In this document: one piece after another, positions 51,140-62,776 of the stretch | Numbering within the stretch: position 1 is the first letter of the stretch | Layout of the letters: every line of letters begins with the position of its first letter | From: Todiramphus chloris collaris | Taxonomy: Eukaryota > Chordata > Aves > Coraciiformes > Alcedinidae | Length of the DNA stretch: 64,000 bases | Assembly: GCA_025345505.1 (NCBI GenBank) | Contig: JANVCC010000021.1 | Span: 34,356,250 to 34,420,249, forward strand | Direction: 5' to 3' | Position numbers and translations under genes: made by a program | Notes under the pieces: generated by a model | Databases searched by the model: none | The model's input: the letters and a program-made list of their open reading frames with translations, nothing else | What the model was told of the DNA's origin: nothing

Positions 51140-52190
51140 TGGACCCCTTGGTGGATGAGGAGATGACTAGGATGATCATACTCAACATTTTGTGTTCAAC
51201 TCTCCAAGTGAAGGCTAGTGATGAGTGGTGTTTCTGAGGGATTGGTACTGTCACTGGTGTTGTTTAGCATCTTTGTGGGTGTCATGGACAGTGCGCTTAA
51301 GTGCACCCTCATCAAGTATATTGATCACAGCAAGCTGTGTGGTGCAGCTGACATGTTGGAGGGAAGGGATAGCATCCAGAGGGATGTTGACAGGATTGAG
51401 AGGTGGATCCATGCAAACATCATGAATTCAACAAAGCCAAATGCAAGGTTCTGCACCTGGTTCTGAGCAGTACCAAGAACAAATACAGTCTGCGCAGAGT
51501 ATGGAGAAAGACTTGGGGGTGCTGGTTGATGGGAAGCTCAGCGTGTGGCAACAATATGTGAGCCCAGAAATCCAATAGCAACATGGGCTGCATCAAAAGG
51601 AGTGTGGCCAGCAGGTCAAGGGAGGTGATTATTCCCCTTCTGCTCCACTCTTATGAGACCTCACCTGGAGTACTGCATCCAGCTCTGTAGGCCCCAACAC
51701 AATAACCATATGGATCTGTTTGAGTGGGTCCAGTGGAAGGACACAAAGGAACACCTCTCCTATGAGGACAAGCTAAGAAGAGAATTGGGGTTGTTCAGCC
51801 TGGAGAAGAGAAGGGTCTGGGGAGAACCTTATTGTAGCCTTTCTGCATCTGAAGAGGGCCTACAAGTAATCTGGGGAGGGACTTTTTACAGGGGCTTGTA
51901 GTGATAGGATGAAGGGTAATGGCTTCAAACTGTAAAAGGGTAGATTTACATTAGAAATTATGAAGAAATTTTTCACTATGACAGTGGCGAGACACTGGAA
52001 TGAGTTGCACAGGGAAGTTATGGATGCTCCATCACTAGATATGTTAAAATCCAGGTCAGATGGTGCCTTGAGAAACTTGTGTAGTGGGAGGTGTCCCTGT
52101 CCATGACATGGAGGTTGGAACTAGATGACCTTTAAGGTCCCATCCAACCCAACCCAACCCATTCTATGATTCTATGTTTCTATGATTAAG
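51140..52190 (+). mobile_element. CR1 LINE fragment, decayed RT to 3' tail
   Basis: Plus-strand CR1 running from the RT palm to the 3' tail (TTCTATGATTCTATG at about 52163). The frame at 51218-51466 corresponds to the SGVPQG...FADD stretch, but the catalytic FADD position reads YIDH, so the active site is lost. Downstream pieces such as MRPHLEYCIQLCRPQ (51653-51901) and RHWNELHR-like sequence follow in shifted frames. It ends with GGTTGGAACTAGATGACC and an AACCC-rich stretch before the octamer tail. 5'-truncated and inactive. Confidence 0.92.
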
Positions 52191-53567
52191 TAGTCTCTAT
52201 GTAAGAAAGGAAAATAAACAGGCTTCTGAAGGTCTTTATGGAGTTATCCTGTCAGCCTAGCTAGGTTCTTGACTGTTAAGTAGCTCTTTTCTTCAGTAAT
52301 GCTTATATGACACTGAAGTTAGTCAATGATTTTGTACTTGAAACTGTACTTTGTGACAATTGTAGCATAGTAAATAGTAGATATATACTTTGCATAATTT
52401 AACCTTTTGGTTTATCTTGTTGCCTGTGTGATTTAATTGACAAAGCTTTAAATGTGAACTGTGAATATTTAACTCAAATGCATAGTTGCAATTTCTGAAT
52501 TTTGCTTGACTATATAAATAACATGATTATGTAACACTGGATAGCAATATACAGCATATATCCATAGGTTATGGGAAAAAAGAATATGTAAACAAGAGAT
52601 TTTAAAGTTTTAACATCCAAAGTTTGTATATTTAACTTTGACTCATCTTCAAACAAACAAAAAAAAAAGGACAAAAGAGTCAAATTAAGACACAAATGAT
52701 GAGGACTTTTCACAACTTAGTTTTAAATGTCAATAGATTTCTATTGTTCTACTGAAGCATAGTTAAGAAAAAAGCACAAAAATTATAAACACCAAAATTA
52801 CTTAGTCACAGCTGCTTTGAAAGTAAAATTCCTCTTACCTTTTGTAATTAGTTATCAAGTAAATATTTCTGTGTGAAGACCTTTGTGACCATTTTTAAGA
52901 TGGATGCACGACTTCCTGTGAGTCAGAAAATTAGTTCAGTGTGTTTATAATAAACAGAGTGCTAACTTGACAAGTATCTAAAAATATATTATTTAATTAT
53001 GATGAATCTAATTATATGTAATAAACTTATTTTAAATCAATTAATTCACATTTTGTTATTAGTGGATTGACACAGGGACAGTTTGTATAACTAGATTAAG
53101 TTCCAGAAAATTAATTTTCTGATAAACTTTTACAGTATCCTTGGAGACATGTTTGTTGAGCTTTCTCTGTTCTAGACTACAGAAAAGTTAAGTACCTTCA
53201 GAATGAGAATTTTTTAAAAAAAAATCCGATTTAATGAAGATAATCATAGGCTATATCCTAATGAAAATGGGTAGTCCTTAAACAACTGATCTCTTAAAAA
53301 CATAGAAACGCAACAGTATAGCTAATAAAAAAATATATATATTTGCAAGTATTTTAATAGTTCATACATACTTCAAATCTATCATTAATGTATACTTTTC
53401 CTCATTTTGCTATAGAAATTCAAGCAACCACTTTTGCCTCCAGTAACAAGTGGCATGTTTTTTGTTGGGTTTTGGTTTTATTTGTTTGGTTTGGTTTTGT
53501 GTTTTTGTGGTTTGGTTTTGTGGGGTTTTTTTTTGTTTGTTTTTTTTGTACTTTTTTTCTCTCTACA
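52191..53567. other. AT-rich non-coding DNA
   Basis: No recognised gene. A T/G-rich tract at 53457-53560 immediately precedes the next CR1 piece. Confidence 0.5.
53457..53560. repeat. T/G-rich low-complexity tract
   Basis: About 100 bases of TTTG, GGTTTT and TTTTG units, resembling the reverse complement of the A/C-rich tracts at 3141-3244 and 47421-47569. Confidence 0.8.
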
Positions 53568-54036
53568 TATGGCTACCACTTCAGGAAGGTTTCTGATACT
53601 GTCTCCCATAACATCCTTGTGGGTAAGCTCAGGAAGTGTGGGTTAGAATAGGGGTTGAGGAACTGAATTTAGAACTGTCTGAACAATAATGCTCAGAAGG
53701 TTATGATCAGTGGTGCAGAGTCTAGTTGTCAACCTGTAGCTCATGGTGTTCCCCAGGGGTCAGGACTGGGTCCAGTCTTATACAACATCATCAATGTCCT
53801 GGATGAAGGGACAGAGTGTATCCTCAGCAAAGACTGCTGATGATACGAAACTGGGAGGAGTAGCTGACATACAAGAAGTCTGTGCTGCCATCCCAGTGAG
53901 ATCTGGACAGACTGGAGAGCTGGACAAAGGCAAACCTAATGAAGTTTAACAAGGATAAGTGTAGAGTCCTACACCCGGGGAGGAACAAAACTGTGTATTG
54001 GTACAGGTTAGGGGTAGACCCGCTGGAAAGTAGGTA
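53568..54036 (+). mobile_element. CR1 LINE fragment, RT palm
   Basis: Plus-strand CR1 with SDTVSHNILVGKLRKCGL (about 53591-53648), a degraded [15 protein letters not shown] region near 53743, and [15 protein letters not shown] near 53833-53875. The frame is broken several times. It stops at a run of about 18 A bases near 54036-54053 without a CR1 3' tail, so the 3' part is missing at this point. Confidence 0.88.
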
Positions 54037-54295
54037 AAAAAAAAAAAAAAAAAAGCCCAAACAGAACAGGCCTGACAATCCTCAGTCCTCATGATTTGCA
54101 AACTCAGTACAAAATCTGTGACCTGCTACTAGCAATATCAATACTCTGATACAGGGTAACATAGATACAAGTTCTCATATCTTGTGATCTTTTGCAAGTC
54201 TTTGCTTGAGTTTGACACACAGTAGCTTAGCAGCTTTACATGTGATGTAGCTGCAGAAAATAACAGTTTACAAATCTACTTCATTTCATAAGGTG
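54037..54295. other. Non-CR1 sequence between two CR1 pieces
   Basis: An A run followed by about 240 bases without CR1 similarity that I can see. It may be an insertion into one CR1 copy, since the flanking pieces are in the same orientation and in CR1 order, or it may separate two independent insertions. Confidence 0.5.
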
Positions 54296-54712
54296 ATGCG
54301 CCTTCTGGAAGGCATGTCCTGTGAAGAGCGGCTAAGGACTTCGGGCTAGTCTAGTATGGAAAAAAAAAAAAGCCTGAGTGACCTCATTGCTCTCTACATC
54401 TTCCTGAGGAAGGGAAGTGGAGAGCAAAGTCCTGAGCTTTTCTCCCTGTTAACTAGTGACAGGACATGTAGGAATGGCTCAAAGCTGCACCAGAGGAGGT
54501 TTACACTGGATATCAAGAAACATTTCTTTACTGAGAGGGTGGTCAAACCCTGCAACAGGCTTCCTAGACAGGTGATTGATTCCCCAAGTCTGTCACAGTT
54601 TAAGAGGCATTTGCCCTTAATAATACACTTTAACATTTGGTCAGCCATGAATTGGCCAGGCAGTAATAATAGGTGATCGTTGTAGGTCTCTTCCAACTGG
54701 ATTATTCTCTTC
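54296..54712 (+). mobile_element. CR1 LINE 3' fragment
   Basis: Plus-strand CR1 C-terminal region. The 54356-54676 frame includes ALYIFLRKGSGEQSPELFSL, DRTCRNGSKLHQRRF and DIKKHFFTERVVKPCNRLPR, the terminal part of CR1 ORF2. It ends GTCTCTTCCAACTGGATTATTCT, after which the CR1 tail has turned into a pyrimidine pentamer repeat. Confidence 0.9.
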
Positions 54713-54721
54713 TCTTTTTTC

Positions 54722-54752
<31 letters not shown>

Positions 54753-54802
54753 CTTTTCTTTTCTTTTCTTTTCTTTTCTTTTCTTTTCTTTTCTTTTCTT
54801 TT
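54713..54802. repeat. (TTTTC)n, left of gap
   Basis: A nearly perfect TTTTC pentamer array that starts exactly at the CR1 3' end and enters an assembly gap. Confidence 0.95.
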
Positions 54803-54902
54803 NNNNNNNNNNNNNNNNNNNNNNNNNNNNNNNNNNNNNNNNNNNNNNNNNNNNNNNNNNNNNNNNNNNNNNNNNNNNNNNNNNNNNNNNNNNNNNNNNN
54901 NN
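54803..54902. other. Assembly gap, 100 N
   Basis: Placeholder gap inside the pyrimidine pentamer repeat. True length unknown. Confidence 0.99.
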
Positions 54903-54950
54903 TTCCTTTCCTTTCCTTTCCTTTCCTTTCCCTTCCTTTCCTTTCCTTTG
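54903..54950. repeat. (TTTCC)n, right of gap
   Basis: The unit right of the gap is TTTCC rather than TTTTC, so a unit transition lies in the missing sequence. Confidence 0.95.
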
Positions 54951-55281
54951 AAAAATATGCATTTGATTTCAGGTTTGGAATTTTGGTCTAGGTATAATTC
55001 ACACATTCAATATCCACTTTAGTGTCCAAGCTTCTTCTTGATACTAAAATTTTTCAATGTTATACTTAAATTCTTTATTTGCAAAATGCAGGAAACAGAG
55101 CTCCCTTATTTTATTAAAACATCATGAGGAAAAATGAAAAATTGTTTAGGTAATATAATGAAATTGTAAATAAAAATATCTAGATGAAAACAGAAAACTT
55201 TTAGGAATGCTTCTCTCCTATTAAATCTTCTCATCAAGTTATTTCTAACAGTCTTAAGTTATTTCTATTTCCTAGAGATTT
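54951..55281. other. AT-rich non-coding DNA
   Basis: Short spacer without recognised features between the pyrimidine repeat and a family A LTR. Confidence 0.5.
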
Positions 55282-55286
55282 ACTGC

Positions 55287-56020
55287 TGTCCTGTTTGAGA
55301 TAGAACAGAATTAATTCTGTTCAGTGATTTTACTTTTCAGCTCAGTCTCTTCTAACTGCACTGTCTGAAGTTAATGGCAGATTTTTGCAGACAGTGTCTG
55401 CTTCTAGCTGTGATAAAAATTTATGTTTAGAGTTAGTACCAAGGACTGGTGTGCAGACCAAAGTCACTACTACATCTTGTGTACCACTTTGAGGGATGTA
55501 GAAAGAAATATACTGCAGTAATGGGAGGAGTGGACAAGGACAGGTGACCCTAAACTGACCAACGAGGTATCCCATGCTATATATGTCATCTTTGGTATAA
55601 AGCTGAGGGATCACAAGGGTCAAAATCTCTTCTTCAATGGTTGACATACGAGGAAGACTCTTTCTGTTCTGCCTTTGACCTGAATCCAGGTGTTCCTGAT
55701 TCCATACCAGAATCCAGCTTCTGAATCCAGTTCCTGTTTCCCACTGAGTCCAGTCTTGGACTTCCCCTGTGCCTGCTCCACAGCATCAGTGGTGACAGTG
55801 ACATAATTGCCATCAGGAGAGTAGGGTTTGAGACTGATTTTGCATATATTATATATATTCCATCTTATTATTGGTTTTTTTATTAAAGCTGTTTAAGTTT
55901 TCTTTTTTAATTGATGTGTCTCTCCCTTTTTCCCTTTCTCTTGCCCTATGGGGAGGGAAAAGAGTTAACAGATAGCATCTGTCCTTCATCTAGTGGAGGA
56001 CCTAGCTCTACACATTGACA
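55287..56020 (+). mobile_element. ERV solo LTR family A, copy 5, diverged
   Basis: A 734-bp LTR opening TGTCCTG and closing CATTGACA, with a perfect 5-bp TSD ACTGC at 55282-55286 and 56021-56025. It carries many substitutions and small deletions relative to copy 4. The TATA-like block reads TTTGCATATATTATATA, ATTAAA is kept near 55883, and the 3' CCTGACCCTAAAC stretch is replaced. It appears to be the oldest full copy in the window, yet its TSD is still exact. Confidence 0.93.
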
Positions 56021-56025
56021 ACTGC

Positions 56026-56891
56026 TTAGATTTCATAACAGCTAACAGAAATTATGTCATGCATTTTTTCAGACCAATTTTGTAAATACACCAAATAGGT
56101 CTCAAAGGCATTTAAACCCAGGGAATCCAATATGTCTGTAAAAATAAAAAAATAAAAAAATCACCAAATAATTTTAACTAACAAATAAGTCTGAAGAAGT
56201 GATCATAAAAAAGGGACAAGCTTAATGTAGACAATGGTTCTTGTCAATTCAATAGATCAACTGATTTTATTACTGGAACTATTGCATATACTTTGTATCT
56301 AAAATTGTTGTAGGAAGGGCTGATTGCAAGATAAAGGCTTCCTTTTTTCAAATCTAATGTGTCTTTGAATCTAACTTGTCATCAATAGAAGCAGTGGAGC
56401 TTAAATCAATATGGAGTTTTTTGATTTTGTAGAATGTGGGGAAAACAAAATGCCAACTGAATGGTGTTTGAAGAATACTCGTGTTTATCTACATGCTCTT
56501 TTTCTGTCATTGAGAGCCTTGAGAGAAAAAAACCCGATAAGTCTATGACAGTTGGTAAAGATTTTCCATAATTTTTTAACACATAAGACCCCTTCTTTGA
56601 ATTTCAGCATTCCCATTCAGTTTTTGCTGACACTCTCAGGCACTGTTGTGCCTCCGAGAGAGTGTTTTTCTTGATGAATGACATCTGATCTGTTCAAAAA
56701 ACAAACTCGCATCTTTAAAGGAATGTTTCTTGAGAGTTGTTATAAGACTAATCTGAATGATAACTTTTGAGAATTCCAGGAATCCCACTTTATTTAAAAT
56801 AGTAGTTTTGAAATTTCTTGGGAGGAAAATCAGTAATTTATATCACTGGCATGAATTGACTCTATAGATAGAATTATTGTATTTCGTGTGC

Positions 56892-56925
<34 letters not shown>

Positions 56926-58409
56926 CCCTGTATTTTAACAATTTCAGAGTTTCTTTGTGCTCCTTTTTTCAGGTTATTTAAGAAAAATCTCTTAGCTTCC
57001 ATTCACATTAAAATGACTTGTGTCATCTTGCAGCACATTCGGTTATTTATACCTTTGCTCTTCAAGGAACCAGCATCCAATTATTATCAATAGGAAGACT
57101 CAGCTGGGGAAAAGCAAGCATCAGGTTGTTAGATCTGTAACTGATCCCCTCATTCTGCAATGGTAATTGCAAATGTCTGCTTTCATTCATTTTAATTAGA
57201 GTTCCCACAAGCAAAAAATCCATCCAGCTATCTCTTATTACAGTAATGCAGTTCTCAAAGCATACATTCCAGAATTCATTTTGTCTTATGAAATGGCAAT
57301 AAGATATATGTGATAATTCATGAAGTACAAAATCTCCATACATTATATATATAGGTTCATACACAGTTTAGACATATGTTCAATATGTAGAGGTAATAAT
57401 GACCAAACCAACAGTAATTTACCTGGGGTAGCATGTAAGTGTCTATATACAGCTGCATAATGTCATCTGACACATCGGAAGTTCAGATGTGACACTGAAT
57501 CTATTAGAGAACCACATTTTTTGTGGTGGGAACTGAAGGCCAGGTGGGAACTTTAGCAACTTCAAATGGCACTAGGTACCAGTAATGAGTCACATTTATC
57601 AACCCCAAGGCAATATTTCAGAAATTTTAAATCACTCCAAATGGTACTGGAGACTTTGGTTTTAGTAACTGAATTGAGCTCGAGGGATCTAAATTACATT
57701 TATAATCAATGGAGGTTTAAGACTCAATTATATGCTCAAAATTTATGACAATTAAAAGCAATTCAGTTTTTCTGAAATGGATATGTATGTCATATTCAGA
57801 GACTAAAATCAGTATTCAGAGTGTAAAAAAGAAAAAAAGTCTACAAATATCATTGATATCCTTTCTGCTCATTCACTAAAACAACTTAGAGTGTTTATGG
57901 ATGTTTCAAGAGCATGTACTTGAAGACAGCACTTAAATACATGTGCATAAGCAGTGTATTTAAAGTCTAACTTCAAGCTTTCAATATCTAGATTTAAGAA
58001 TCTGAATTCAGATGTTTGCACTGATATTGAAATAAACAACTAAACCTCTAACTTATGTTTATATGTATATGTGTATATATATTTTCTAATTCAAAACAAA
58101 TATAAAGTTATTAAAATGCATATTTACACTTATTTTTGTGTCTTTAACATCCATACATTGCTTATTCATTTATTGCTTACAATCTTCTTCCAACATCTTA
58201 CAGCTTTAGAATTCTTCATCTTGTTCTTGTTATAAATACCTTGCAAGAGATGTGATTCTTGTCATTTTTGATACATACAAAAGAAAATAAACTCAATATA
58301 ATACAAATGATAATACAAAGTATTATACAAATATCTGGCATCTTCATGCTAAGCAAAATTTCTATATGTTCCATATGGAAAGAAGGCACTTGTTTCACAT
58401 CCCAGAATA
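56026..58409. other. AT-rich non-coding DNA
   Basis: Includes a 41-base T run (56895-56935). A 100-codon minus-strand frame at 57062-57364 has no domain or splice evidence. Nothing else recognised. Confidence 0.5.
56895..56935. repeat. Poly-T, 41 bases
   Basis: Uninterrupted T homopolymer, the longest such run in the window. Confidence 0.95.
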
Positions 58410-58865
58410 TAATCATAGAATCACAGAATAACTGAGGTTAGAAAGGACCTTGAGGTCATCTGGTCCAACCCCCTTGCTCAAGCAGGGTTACCAAAAGCTG
58501 TTTGCTTCACATGATCTCCAGACACTTTTAGAGTATCTCCAGAGATAGAAGCTTCACAGCCCCTTTGGTCACTCTCACAGCGATAAAAGTGTTTCCTCAT
58601 GTTCAGATGGAGCCTCCTGTGTTTCAGTTTGTGACCATTAGTTTCTGTCCTGTCACTGGGCACCACTGAAAATATCCTCTCTCCATCTTCTTTACACTCT
58701 CCTTTCAGGTATTGATGAGATCCTGCTGACTTTTTTCTTCTCCAGGCTAAAAAGTCCCAGCTATGTGAGCTTTTCCTCATATGTGAGATGAAGAAATTTG
58801 CATTTCCTTTTGCTGAACTACTTGAGGTTACTTCAGCCCATTTCTCCAGTCTGTTGAGCTCCCAG
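58410..58865 (-). mobile_element. CR1 LINE 3' fragment
   Basis: Minus-strand CR1 starting with AATCATAGAATCACAGAATAA, followed by CATCTGGTCCAACCCCC. The frame at 58478-58780 contains DRTETNGHKLKHRRLHLNMR, equivalent to the C-terminal CR1 ORF2 region. Upstream in CR1 sense is a SLAWRRKKSAGSHQYLK-like piece. Diverged, frameshifted and 5'-truncated. Confidence 0.9.
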
Positions 58866-59753
58866 TAACATTAGAGACCGGTTTACAATTATATTTTTAG
58901 TATGGAAAACATATTTCAGATCACATTTAGACTAGAATAGGTATGCATTACGGTATCATAAAAATGTAAATTTTGGTTTTTTACAAAGTTCTCTAAAACA
59001 CTAAATTTGACTTTTAGGTTGGTGATTTTTTTTAAAAAGGGGATTGCTGTTTTCCCCTAGTAAGTTATCTAGCAAGTAAGAGAAAATAATATTGAGAATT
59101 GATTCAAGTTTTTTTTTTTATATCTTTTTGCTAACATTAAAAAAAGTCCATATAGTCAGTAGACGAACAGGTGCATGCATACAGAATAAAGAGCAAATAG
59201 TACATAACATATATGTGGAATGTATTAAAAACACATGGAATACATGTTGATGGATCCATTCAAAAGACTGAAGTGTAAGGAGATTGCTTAATGCACAACA
59301 CAACAAGACATTAACCGATGGCATCTATTACTGGCCATGTACCTGCTATCTTGGATTACTTCAGGGTCGGCAAGGCACAAGTGATAAGTTGGCTGGGGCA
59401 ACTCAAAGCTAATAAATCACTGAGTCTAGGGAGGACTTACTCAACAGCACAAAATGAGTCTGAGGAAAAACTTCAGAATGGAAAACAGGATTCTTGGAAA
59501 AGTCGTTGTGACTTAAATCCCAAAGACTTGAGTGGGATAAGACTGTTGTTGAATGTGTAATAGGGATGTTTGAATTAAAATTCACATGTTGTTTTCCTAA
59601 AGAATTATAAAATGTTTTGGAATCAAGTGAGAATAGCAGAAACTGTATACAGATTTTTCAGAGTATTAACAAACATAGATATGAGATCTCGGAGGACTTT
59701 TGTATTAAGCTAAAGGAAATTGTTGATATTTTCTGTTTTCCACTGTAACATTG
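58866..59753. other. AT-rich non-coding DNA with one mixed-composition frame
   Basis: An 80-codon plus-strand frame at 59318-59560 is less biased than its neighbours but matches nothing I recognise and has no clear acceptor or donor. It is left uncalled. Confidence 0.45.
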
Positions 59754-60838
59754 TGTGGTGATTTAACCTTTGTTGGCTGCCAGGTGCCCACCAAGTCACT
59801 CTCTCATTCTCCCTCCTCAGTAGGCCAAGGGAACAAAATATTATGAAGAAGCTCTTGCACTGAGATAAAGACAGGGAGATTCCTTACCAAGTACTGTCAC
59901 AGGCAAAACAGACTCAATTTGAGAAAGATTAATTTAATATTTTGCAATTTAAAAATAGAGTAAGATAGTGAGAAACAAAATCAACCTCCCAACTTCTCCC
60001 TCTTTCCAAGGCTCAACTTCACTCCTGACTGACTCTTCCACCTCTTTCCCCCTGCGGGAGGATGGGGAATGGGGGTTGTGGTCAGTTAATAATTCTTTGC
60101 TTCTGCAATTTCTTCTTCATCATAGTCTACTCTTGCTCCAGTATGGAATCCCTCACATGGGATAGTCCTTCATGAGCTTCTCCAATGTGGGTCCTTTCCA
60201 GGGGCTCTAGTTCTTCAAGAAGTGCTCCAGAATGTCTCCCATCCACAGGCCTCTGTCCTTCAGGAACAGACTATTCCAGCATGGGTCCCCATAGGGTCAC
60301 AGGTCCTGCCAGAAAGCAGACTCCAGGGTGAGCTTCTCCCTCCACAGGCCACAGCTCCTGCCAGGAGCCTGCTCCAGCATGAGTTTTCAGTGGGCTACAG
60401 CTTCTATCAGGACTCATTCATGTGCTCCAGTGTGGACTCCACCATGGGCTGCAGGGTGGATATGTGCTTCACCATAGACCTCCATGGGATGCAGGGAGAC
60501 AAACAGCTTCACCAGAGTCTTCTCCTTGGTCTGCAGGGGACTCTCTGCTCCTGTGCTTAGAGCACATTGTTTTTTCTTCACTGACCATAGTTGTTTCTCA
60601 CATATTCTCACTCTTTTCCTGCTGCTGTTGCACTATGGTTTTATACCCTTTCTTTAATATGTTATTACAAAAGTGCCCCCAGTGTCACTGACTGGATCAA
60701 CTTTGGCTAGCAGCAAGTTCATTTTAGAGGTAACTGGAACTGGTTCTGTCTTACTCTGTCTTACATAGGGACAGCTTCCTGTATATTCTCACAGAAGTTA
60801 CCCCTGAAGCCCCCCTGCTACCATATAAACCAAATACA
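59754..60838 (-). mobile_element. ERV LTR family C
   Basis: A block of about 1085 bp. The plus strand opens TGTGGTGATTTAACC and closes CCAAATACA, giving TG...CA ends. Minus orientation is inferred because the minus strand begins TGTATTTGGTTTATATGG, as in known avian LTRs of this type. It also reaches ATTAAA (TTTAAT on the plus strand, near 59935) late in the element. The GC-rich middle has repeated phrases around CTCCAGCATGAG / CCAGCATGGG, a diverged internal tandem. No TSD is visible (CATTG before, AATAG after), so one end may be eroded or mis-set. Confidence 0.8.
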
Positions 60839-61160
60839 AATAGAAAGAACCTGGAGTAAAATGCAAAGTGTCCCATTCTAATCCTAAACTGGTTATTACA
60901 GGCCAGGCAAGATGATATTTTCAGTTCTGATCCCTATTACACTCATAGGACTTGGTAAAAGTGCTAAACATTTCAGAGATGACGAAGATGACAATATATT
61001 TTCAAGGAGGGGGTTTAGGAGAAGTTTACTAAAAATTAAGTATATATATATATATATATGTATTTACACAAACACATGAGTACTCTTTTCTCATGCACCA
61101 CGGGCCAATTTTTTTCTCCATAATTCACATATAGATGTATGTATCTTTGTCCGTTGATTG
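60839..61160. other. Non-coding DNA with (TA)n
   Basis: Contains a TA dinucleotide array at 61041-61059. No other feature. Confidence 0.55.
61041..61059. repeat. (TA)n microsatellite
   Basis: Uninterrupted TA repeat of 19 bases. Confidence 0.9.
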
Positions 61161-61170
61161 TTTCAGTATC

Positions 61171-61815
61171 TGTCACAGAGGCACAGAAAAAAAACAGACA
61201 GCAGCAGACATTCAAAACACAGATTTATTGTAACCAAAATTACTTGGCATTGCTGAAAAAATTAAATTACAAGTTCGGATGTCAGTCAGGAATATACTAT
61301 TATGTAACTAATTCCTAAGCTTTAAGGACTATTTTTTCTAGAAAGATGAACCAAAATGTTTGCATGCTCAATTGTAAAGGGAAAACCTTCCACAGAATGG
61401 TTCCCAAAGGGGGTCTTTCACCTGAAAGGAGCAAGAGCTGTGACTCAAGGATATATCCAGAAGAAATATTCACTCACCAAAAGGGGTTGGAAGGGTGGGG
61501 TGAGGACTTAGTCTACAGGTTCCATATATCCAGGGGGAGGGTCTGACTGCAAGGCCTGCTTGCCCTGAGGGAACCACCTGAAAAATGGCTCTCTGGCAAG
61601 GTTCCATTTATAGTCTAGTCAAGGGTGCACTGTGGTCATTCTTATTAGTTGGGGGCAAGCCCAGGGCAAAGGCAGGCTAAGGTCCTGGACTCTGAGCACC
61701 CATAATTGCCTCAAGGAACAGTTTAATGTCTGTGAGGGACTGAACTCATCTTTATCAGGTCTCTGGCAAGCCCTGGCCTTTATTAGATTTTTTGTCAGGG
61801 CAGTTGCACCTGCCA
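61171..61815 (-). mobile_element. Candidate LTR-like or hAT-like element
   Basis: A GC-richer block bounded on the plus strand by TGTCACAGAG and CACCTGCCA. On the minus strand it has TATAAA (near 61607) upstream of AATAAA (near 61226), the order expected of an LTR. Just outside, TTTCAGTA occurs at 61161-61168 and again at 61821-61828. Eight bases would suit a hAT transposon TSD better than a retrovirus, but the terminal inverted repeats are weak. It is not found elsewhere in the window, so the class is unresolved. Confidence 0.35.
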
Positions 61816-61828
61816 CGGTATTTCAGTA

Positions 61829-62771
61829 GAATAATTCACAGTAAGGATTTATCATAAAAGGTAAGTTTTTCTATCTTTAAGATAAGAGACACATCTTCAT
61901 TTTGAATTTCCCCAATGAGAGATGTTAAAGTAACATACTTAGAAATACTTGGGATTCTTACATTTAATCCTTATACATAATGGAACCTAACAAATACATC
62001 TATAAATATTACATACATCCATAGGTATAAATAGGGTGCAGAGGTAGAATCTATTCCCTTAGTATGTAAAAAACTCTTTTTATTTACATGATTATTTTGA
62101 CATTCTAAAAGGCAAAACTCTAAAAATTAATGTAGGTATCTTCAAGGACACTTGAATATATACTTATATAAAGACACTTATATACGTATATTGTAGAGTA
62201 ACCCTGTCTGGAATAGAACTATTAGAATACAGAGCTCCTATAAAATCTAGAGATGAAATCATGAGCTGAGTAGAAAGATAAGAACAAGAAAATGAAAATC
62301 AAATAATCACAATAAAAATAATGTTTAAGTAATTCCACCAGAATTTTATCTGCTAATATTGAACAGATGATGAACAAAACCATAGAGAAATAGAAAGTCT
62401 TGAACAGTGTCCATGAATAAGTTTTGGTAATTACTTCGCTTAATATTTACTAGAAAAGTGGTTGATTGGTTGGTTGGTTCTGTGGGTTTTTGTTGTTTTT
62501 ATTTAATTTAAATTTATTTTATTTTTTATAAATGAGTGAAATACTGCAGAAATATTCTCCCTAGACAGTATGACTGAAGAAGACAGGCAGGAAGAAATTA
62601 AACACTACTTCATCCCAGCAATACAAATAATGCTTTATAATTTAACTTCATTTTAAGAATGATCAATAATCAAAAAGCATTTCCAAGAATTTTGCTTTAT
62701 GGTGTTTTGTGTTGGTATTTTTTTTTTGTTTTGTTTTGTTTTTTCCCTAAGAGTTTTGTGTTTTCTGAGTC
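61829..62771. other. AT-rich non-coding DNA
   Basis: No recognised element. A T/G-rich patch precedes the LTR at about 62704-62746. Confidence 0.5.
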
Positions 62772-62776
62772 CCTTT

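Noticed and set aside
54641..55006. Lys/Arg/Glu-rich and Phe/Leu-rich frames over the TTTTC repeat
   Set aside because: Direct translation of a pentamer microsatellite and an assembly gap.
59318..59560. 80-codon plus-strand frame of mixed composition
   Set aside because: No recognisable domain, no flanking splice sites, and no sign of a processed gene copy such as a poly-A tail.
59754..60838. TSD search for LTR family C
   Set aside because: Flanks CATTG and AATAG do not match; the element is called on sequence character only.
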